A DNA stretch of 64,000 bases, taken from NCBI GenBank assembly GCA_964016105.1, contig CAXHEX010000022.1:1-64000 (forward strand), given 5' to 3'. The position numbers were made by a program, and so were the translations under genes. The notes below the pieces were generated by a model. It was not told the origin of the DNA. It did no database searches and saw only the letters and a program-made list of their open reading frames with translations. The DNA is from Ketobacter sp964016105. GTDB taxonomy: Bacteria; Pseudomonadota; Gammaproteobacteria; Pseudomonadales; Ketobacteraceae. This document shows, one piece after another, positions 58,819 through 64,000 of this stretch. The first letter of the stretch is position 1. Each line of letters opens with the position of its first letter.

Positions 58819-61796
58819 GAATGTGTATTCCCTAAAGATTGAAAAAGTCTCTGGTTTTCTTGCTGTGGGTCTTTTTCCTGCGAGGATGACTGTGATTGGT
58901 TATTTACGTTTTCTACCGGAATGGATAAATCCAGTTGGGCATTGATAAGCGTATTTAGCAGCCGCTGGTTTTCATAGTACGCGCATTGCAGGCGGCAGTT
59001 TTGCTGATACAGTTGTGCATACAGTGATTCCGCTGGTAAATTCGGTTGGCTCACTGGCTGAGGTAGTGGTATTACCTCACTGTGATTGTCTGTCACCAGC
59101 GTGCTCAAATCCGGATCTTGTTTTGAGTTTTGTTTTGAATCTTGTTTAGGAGTGTGTTCGGGTATTTGCGTTTCCAGTGTGGGAAATTCGCTGGAAATGG
59201 GCTGCAGTCGATGACTGACATTTTTTATCAGTTTGCCTGTATCGGTCTTCAGGTTATCCACCGATTGTGTTTTTTGCGTAGCGTCTTTAAAAACACTGGC
59301 GCTCACTGGTGTAATGTGCATCCGGCCCTGCTGTCCGTCAAAAAAGTTTCCTTCGAAAAGGATAGGGCGAGCATTGTAGGAGGAATCCAGCAACAGGGTT
59401 TTTACCATGGCCAGGGCCGGGGCCGTGGCAAATGAGAACCCCAGTCGATCTTCAATTAAATCTTGGCTCTGGGAACCACAGCTTTCTACTGGTGAGTCTT
59501 GGCCTTGCTTGTCAGCGGACGTGGCCTGGTTCGGTGTGAGACTACACTCTATTCGATCTATAGTTGAAATGGGCTGGCGGCCAAGTGTTTCGGCGTAGGC
59601 TTTGGTGGTGACCACCAGTGCCACTGCGCTATCGTCGATCAAACGGCTTTGAATATCTAGATTAAGGTCTTTGGCATATTTACTCAGTAGAATTCGGCTT
59701 TCCAGTGCCGGGTCGCTATCGGCAACCGCAACAACCACGCTATCGCATTGTTGGAAATGCAGCATTTGATCTGCCATCTCCAGCGCTCTGAATAAACTGT
59801 TTTCCAAACAGTCCATTTTTATGGATGGGCCGGTGAATCCATAGGTTGCAGAAATCCTGTTGGCCACAATGGGTCCAATGGAGGTTGCAATAAAGTCAAA
59901 GCCTTCGTTGTTGGCCCCTAAAATGGCATGTTGAGCCTTTTGCAGGAGCTGATTTTTCTGTTCATTATCCAGGTGTATACGGTTTTTTTCCAGCGCTTGG
60001 TCAATCCATTGGGGCAGGTAGTATTCAACAAACATCTGCACCTGAAACAAGCTCTGTCGGGTTGCCACCACCACGCCGGTGTTCTGGTGGTCGCCATTAT
60101 GATAACCCGCTTGCTCTAAAGCCTGATCAACCACCTCTAAAATCATGAGCTCTTTGTTGAGTATTTCCCCCCTGGATTGGGTGTTCAGAGCACTCTTCAT
60201 AAAATCCACAGAGAGTTGAGAGCAATGAATCCCTGGTGCGAAGGTTTCTGGTGGTAGAAATTGTTGGGTGAGGGTGTGGTTGTGTTCCAGGCCCCGTAGA
60301 CGGGGGTTGGTTTTATAGGAAACAGACTTTGACGTGGTTAAATACTCTTGTAAGGCTCTGGGGCCGGATATGGAGCCAACCTGGACGCCACAGCCCACAA
60401 GATTGAGCCCTGCAGTGTCTTTGCCCACAGGTTTATTTGCGGCTTGGGCATTAGCTGTTTTTGCCGTTGAGTGTGTTGGGTGATCGTCACTACGGTAGTC
60501 ACTTATTAGCAAGTGAGCATGGGAACCACCAAAGCCGAAGCAACTCACAGCGGCCCGTTTCCTGTGGGCGCTAGTGGCGATGTCATCCCACTTTAGATTT
60601 TCGCAAACCAGATTGGTTTTACCAAAGGTGCCCTTGCGGGAAGCCAGGGGCTTTTTGATACCGAAGGTGGCGGGCAATGTGCCGGTTTTCATGGAGTACA
60701 GTATTTTGATCAGAGCGACAATGCCCGCCCCCGACATAAGGTGGCCTATATTGCCTTTCACCGAGCCGTATTTTGGCGTAGCGCCCTGGGCACCGTAGAA
60801 GCCTTCCAACGTGTTTAATTCTATGGTGTCGCCCACCGGAGTTCCGGTGGCGTGACATTCGATATAATCAATGTCATTTGGAGTGATGCCTTTATTGGCC
60901 AATTGATCGAAGGCATCTTTATAGGTTTTGGCTTGGCCTGACTTGCTAGGGGCCAATATCATTTTGCCTTTGCCCGCTTGGCTGCGCCAGCTAATGGATT
61001 CAATCACACCCAAAATGTTGTCGTTATCTCTGATGGCGTCTTCCAGGCGTTTTAGCACCACCAGTCCGCCTCCGTCTTGGGCCACCATGCCCTTAGAGCT
61101 CCGGTCCAGGGGCGTGCTTTTGTTTTTCTCCGCAGCGACGCCCAGCTTGGCGAAATAGTCCCTTAGTGCTTGCAGCTCGAAACCGGAAGAGAAACCTCCC
61201 GCTAGCATGAGGTCGGCTTGGCCATTGGCTAGGTAATAGGATGCAAGTTTGATCCCGTAAAGAGACGATGCGCAGGCCGCATCCAGGCAATAGGTGGGAC
61301 CTTTCATACCCAGGGTTTCGGCAGCAAGCAGGGTGGGGTAACTGAAAGAGAAGGCGTTCAAGGGGGAGTTTTGGTCTTGCTCCCAGCTATAGTCGAATTT
61401 GAATGCAGGTTCAGCCAGGTGACCGGCAATCTGGTTTTCCAGTTCGTGTAAATAGGCGGGAGTGAACAAGCCGGCCATTTTCGGTAAACAGCCTTCCCTG
61501 GTGCCCAGGATTATGCCGGTTTTATTCAGTATGTGTTTTTGGTTCAGATAACCGCTTTGCTTAAGCGCCTGATGAACGATATAGAGCACTCTCAAAAACG
61601 TGTTATCCAGCTTGCCGTACTCTTGGGGAACCTTTGTGCCTTGGAAGTCGTTTTCGGTGATTTCCGGTAAGCCGGAATCGCCGATAAAGTTTTTCTTCTG
61701 CAGCAGTGATTGAAAAAAATCATCGGGAGTCTTGCTACCCGGTACTAGGCAGCTAACGGCAATGATGGCAATGTCTGAGTGCACTTTAGATGTCAT
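58815..61796 (-). CDS. Ketosynthase / chain-length-factor protein (PfaC N-terminal half)
   Basis: A protein of about 993 residues from the ATG at 61796; a GTG three codons upstream overlaps the previous stop. The first ketosynthase (about 10-440) has the active Cys in CLDAACASSL and histidines in ECHATGTPVGD and GNIGHLMSGAG. A second ketosynthase-like domain (about 465-840) lacks both histidine motifs and has KMDCLENSLF at the elbow, so it is a chain-length-factor type. A disordered tail of about 150 residues, rich in Q, S, P and D, ends the protein. Canonical PfaC carries two dehydratase domains after this; here they are missing and sit in the upstream gene. Confidence 0.9.
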   Translation of the reverse strand: MTSKVHSDIAIIAVSCLVPGSKTPDDFFQSLLQKKNFIGDSGLPEITENDFQGTKVPQEYGKLDNTFLRVLYIVHQALKQSGYLNQKHILNKTGIILGTREGCLPKMAGLFTPAYLHELENQIAGHLAEPAFKFDYSWEQDQNSPLNAFSFSYPTLLAAETLGMKGPTYCLDAACASSLYGIKLASYYLANGQADLMLAGGFSSGFELQALRDYFAKLGVAAEKNKSTPLDRSSKGMVAQDGGGLVVLKRLEDAIRDNDNILGVIESISWRSQAGKGKMILAPSKSGQAKTYKDAFDQLANKGITPNDIDYIECHATGTPVGDTIELNTLEGFYGAQGATPKYGSVKGNIGHLMSGAGIVALIKILYSMKTGTLPATFGIKKPLASRKGTFGKTNLVCENLKWDDIATSAHRKRAAVSCFGFGGSHAHLLISDYRSDDHPTHSTAKTANAQAANKPVGKDTAGLNLVGCGVQVGSISGPRALQEYLTTSKSVSYKTNPRLRGLEHNHTLTQQFLPPETFAPGIHCSQLSVDFMKSALNTQSRGEILNKELMILEVVDQALEQAGYHNGDHQNTGVVVATRQSLFQVQMFVEYYLPQWIDQALEKNRIHLDNEQKNQLLQKAQHAILGANNEGFDFIATSIGPIVANRISATYGFTGPSIKMDCLENSLFRALEMADQMLHFQQCDSVVVAVADSDPALESRILLSKYAKDLNLDIQSRLIDDSAVALVVTTKAYAETLGRQPISTIDRIECSLTPNQATSADKQGQDSPVESCGSQSQDLIEDRLGFSFATAPALAMVKTLLLDSSYNARPILFEGNFFDGQQGRMHITPVSASVFKDATQKTQSVDNLKTDTGKLIKNVSHRLQPISSEFPTLETQIPEHTPKQDSKQNSKQDPDLSTLVTDNHSEVIPLPQPVSQPNLPAESLYAQLYQQNCRLQCAYYENQRLLNTLINAQLDLSIPVENVNNQSQSSSQEKDPQQENQRLFQSLGNTHS

Positions 61797-61801
61797 TGTG
61801 A

Positions 61802-64000
61802 TCACTGGCTCTCTGTGGGCGGGGCCATTGTAATACCCATGTTTTGCACTACGGTTAGTAGCTTCTCTTCCTGGTAAATAAGTACGTCACCAATCACGGC
61901 TAACGTGTCGCCTACTATAATGTCGGTTATAGTGAGTTCGTAACGTAATGTCATGGGCTTGCGTTGCACTTCTCCTCTAAAACTCAAGCTGGCAGTGATG
62001 TCAGTACACACTGAGCGTTCCGCTGTGTCCGAAGCCAAAGTGACCAGGCCCGTGGCATGAAAGTAGAAAACAAACAGCTGCACCATACCTTCCACTGAGA
62101 AAGTGGCAGGCAACACCGGATCGTTAGGGAAGTGGGCATCGAACACCCAGTGATTAGGGTCAATATCCGCTTCTCCCACTATATGCCCCAGACCGTGGGC
62201 TCCGCCTTTGGTATCTAAGTGGGCCACTCTGCTCAGTACCCTGAATTGGGGTGGGTACAACTGCTGTTGTTTATTGAAGCGGGGGTAGTGTTCACCAAAG
62301 CACAGATCGGTACGTCCATTTTGAATGTAATCCAGATCCTCAAAACTAAATGAGGTTTTGCTTGTGGTTAGAATGGGATTGCTCCAATCCAGGTTGGTCT
62401 GAGTTGAGGGCGTGGGGTTTTTAGGGAGCCGGTTTTTTGCCTGTTGTGCTTTGTCTAATTCCTCTCTACTGAATAACCCCCCAAGCCCTTTTATGGTGAA
62501 TAGGTGGGTATCGTTACTGTCATACAAATCGTAGGTGTAAAACGCCAATACAGCATTTTGGTTCTGGATTGCCTTATCCAGCTTAAACACCCCTCTACAG
62601 GTTTCCCCGGCACAAAGCAGATTCTGATTATGGGCAATAAACGTGGAATCAATGGCTCTAAATCTTAGCCGACCACCAAACATGGCATCCACGCCAATGT
62701 AACTCAGCAGTAATATCCCGCTGTGGGACGATTCTGTTGCAACAGAAACGGGAACACGTCCATTGCATAGATACCAGGCATCGTGGGGAATGTCGTATTC
62801 TGTTTCGATCAAAGACGGTTTGAGTTGCTGGTACTCGGCTTCAACCCGTGTTACCCGGCTCACGAACATGAATGGTGGTGCCGGTAATCGGGCTCGAATA
62901 GGGTAGTGATCCACCTCTTTATAGCGCTCACCCCAAATATTCGACAGCTTGCCCAGGGTGAGTTCCTCTAATGTTTGCCTGTCCCAGAGCGGCGCTTTTT
63001 TTCCTGTTTGAGCTCCACTGGTCATGGGCGCGGCTGGATTTGGCACGGCGAATATTGTTGCTGGCTTTGGCGTGGAAGTAATTGGCGAGGTCACGTTGGC
63101 AACAGGGCCATTGCTTTGTAGTGATGAGAGATTGTTAACCAGCATATCAGCGTACTTCATCTGAGTGGTCAGGTACTGCTGATGAATCGCGACATTATTG
63201 TCGTGATTACGCTTTAACAGCGCCATCAGATCTTTACTTCTAATGCTCTGTGGCTGGGCGGTAAGCAATGTACTAGCGGTTACGCCCACTGCCGTGGCGG
63301 GTTTTACCTGGGCCGGTGCGGGCACAGTCAGGCTTTTTTCACCCACCGGGGGAATGGCCGGCTGAATAGTTGTTGTCGCAGTTGCTGTTGGCTTTGGCGC
63401 AGGTTCATTTGCTTTTGAACCCTTTACCTTGTCTGGTTTTGTTGTCTTAAAGAGCAGCCTATTGGCTTCCGTTAACATAACGTCGCGGTAAGTTGCCGGC
63501 TCGTTGTCCACTGTCTTGATGAGGCTAGGTAATTTTTTAGCCGTGTTATTCTCTTTTGCTTCGAAACGAGCCAAATCAGAAGCTTGGAACCCTAAAATTC
63601 TCGGCAGGTTTAGTTTGATGCCCTGACTGATCAATTTGGCACAGAGAGAGTAGATCGACTGTTTGAAATTGAGCTCACGTTGTTTTAATGACAGGGCGAC
63701 ATTGGGTTTTTGTTCCAGATTATCTTTAATCCAGGTTTCGCAAAGATCCGCTCCATCCATGCCCACAAACAATCTCACCCCATCCCCATGGGCTTTCTCC
63801 AATACCTTTTTAAAATCAATGGGGCGGCAAATGCAGCTGGCCACGTTTTCGGCGAACTCTTGCTTATCGTAGTTGAATACCTCGCAATCGTAGGTTTTGT
63901 AGTAACGGGCGGGTTTGGCTTCATTGATCCAGTAAGGATGTTTTAGATTGGTTTCAATGATCTCATCAAAGAATTCCATGGCCGGTGGCGTATGCACAAA
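61802..64000 (-). CDS. Acyltransferase-tail / double-dehydratase protein (5' end outside window)
   Basis: The frame runs off the window edge, so the true start is beyond 64000; at least 732 residues are visible. Residues 1-150 resemble the end of a PfaB-like acyltransferase domain (RLFVGMDGADLCETWIKDNL). A Pro/Ala/Thr-rich linker (about 185-340) contains a helical stretch LMALLKRNHDNNVAIHQQYL typical of Pfa proteins. Two hotdog dehydratases follow: the first (about 345-515) in PfaC style (IETEYDIPHDAWYLCNGRVP), the second (about 555-731) with HFPNDPVLPATFSVEGMVQL, catalytic His and Glu/Asp present. It is translated just before the KS-CLF gene. Confidence 0.85.
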   Translation of the reverse strand, partial: FVHTPPAMEFFDEIIETNLKHPYWINEAKPARYYKTYDCEVFNYDKQEFAENVASCICRPIDFKKVLEKAHGDGVRLFVGMDGADLCETWIKDNLEQKPNVALSLKQRELNFKQSIYSLCAKLISQGIKLNLPRILGFQASDLARFEAKENNTAKKLPSLIKTVDNEPATYRDVMLTEANRLLFKTTKPDKVKGSKANEPAPKPTATATTTIQPAIPPVGEKSLTVPAPAQVKPATAVGVTASTLLTAQPQSIRSKDLMALLKRNHDNNVAIHQQYLTTQMKYADMLVNNLSSLQSNGPVANVTSPITSTPKPATIFAVPNPAAPMTSGAQTGKKAPLWDRQTLEELTLGKLSNIWGERYKEVDHYPIRARLPAPPFMFVSRVTRVEAEYQQLKPSLIETEYDIPHDAWYLCNGRVPVSVATESSHSGILLLSYIGVDAMFGGRLRFRAIDSTFIAHNQNLLCAGETCRGVFKLDKAIQNQNAVLAFYTYDLYDSNDTHLFTIKGLGGLFSREELDKAQQAKNRLPKNPTPSTQTNLDWSNPILTTSKTSFSFEDLDYIQNGRTDLCFGEHYPRFNKQQQLYPPQFRVLSRVAHLDTKGGAHGLGHIVGEADIDPNHWVFDAHFPNDPVLPATFSVEGMVQLFVFYFHATGLVTLASDTAERSVCTDITASLSFRGEVQRKPMTLRYELTITDIIVGDTLAVIGDVLIYQEEKLLTVVQNMGITMAPPTESQ

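Noticed and set aside
57190..64000. Calling the cluster an EPA or DHA synthase
   Set aside because: The tailoring and export genes and the altered domain split do not match known EPA/DHA loci, and PfaA is outside the window.
1..64000. tRNA, rRNA, CRISPR, insertion sequences or phage genes
   Set aside because: None recognised. The ribosomal protein block is ordinary, and no transposase, integrase or regularly spaced repeat was seen.

Overview
The window looks like a chromosomal segment of a gammaproteobacterium, probably a marine, lipid-metabolising one in the broad Pseudomonadales/Oceanospirillales group. The evidence is the complete tuf / S10 / spc / alpha ribosomal block, the order uvrA < MFS > ssb, a comF < > bioBFHCD locus with a BirA-type operator, type II secretion genes, and the rhlB, srkA, lemA and folE2 genes. 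The genus cannot be fixed from sequence reading alone.

Layout. (1) 1-15 kb: tuf (missing only the first base of its start codon), then rpsJ to rplQ with secY, rpmJ and rpoA, all on + and ending at a strong terminator. (2) 15-24 kb: uvrA (-), a YajR-like MFS transporter, ssb, and three type II secretion genes (gspN, gspC, gspD) without the rest of the apparatus. (3) 24-32 kb: a YkgJ-like cysteine-cluster protein, a ketopantoate-reductase-like enzyme, srkA, comF and the biotin operon bioBFHCD. (4) 32-47 kb: mixed housekeeping and accessory genes: a flagellar-rod-like small protein, a SprA-type putative metalloprotease, a DmdC-type acyl-CoA dehydrogenase behind an operator-rich leader, an unrecognised periplasmic cysteine-repeat protein, a YihG-like acyltransferase, a MarR regulator, rhlB, a DUF938 methyltransferase, a FemAB/GNAT-like protein, an M48 protease with LemA, a BPSS1780-type membrane protein, and folE2. 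(5) 47-50 kb: a 905-residue secreted propeller/lectin protein. (6) 50.3-64 kb: a tightly packed operon on the - strand that runs off the right edge.

The most interesting part is region 6. In transcription order it encodes an acyltransferase-tail/double-dehydratase protein (5' end outside the window), a ketosynthase/chain-length-factor protein, a PfaD-type enoyl reductase, a sulfotransferase, an alpha/beta hydrolase, a MATE transporter, an AlkB-like di-iron membrane hydroxylase and an MMPL/RND-type exporter. The core enzymes are those of polyunsaturated-fatty-acid (Pfa) synthases, but the domains are divided differently from canonical PfaA-E. The tailoring and export genes suggest a secreted or envelope-associated secondary lipid rather than EPA or DHA. 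The adjacent sulfotransferase and alpha/beta hydrolase recall the sulfotransferase-thioesterase pair that makes terminal alkenes in the CurM/Ols systems. That pathway is a hypothesis, not something the sequence shows.

Several regulatory sites can be read directly: a near-perfect BirA operator over the bio promoter, PsrA-like sites and long palindromes ahead of the acyl-CoA dehydrogenase, extended -10 promoters ahead of the MFS and acyltransferase genes, and intrinsic terminators after rplQ, gspD, the acyl-CoA dehydrogenase and folE2. No tRNA, rRNA, CRISPR array, insertion sequence or phage gene was seen.
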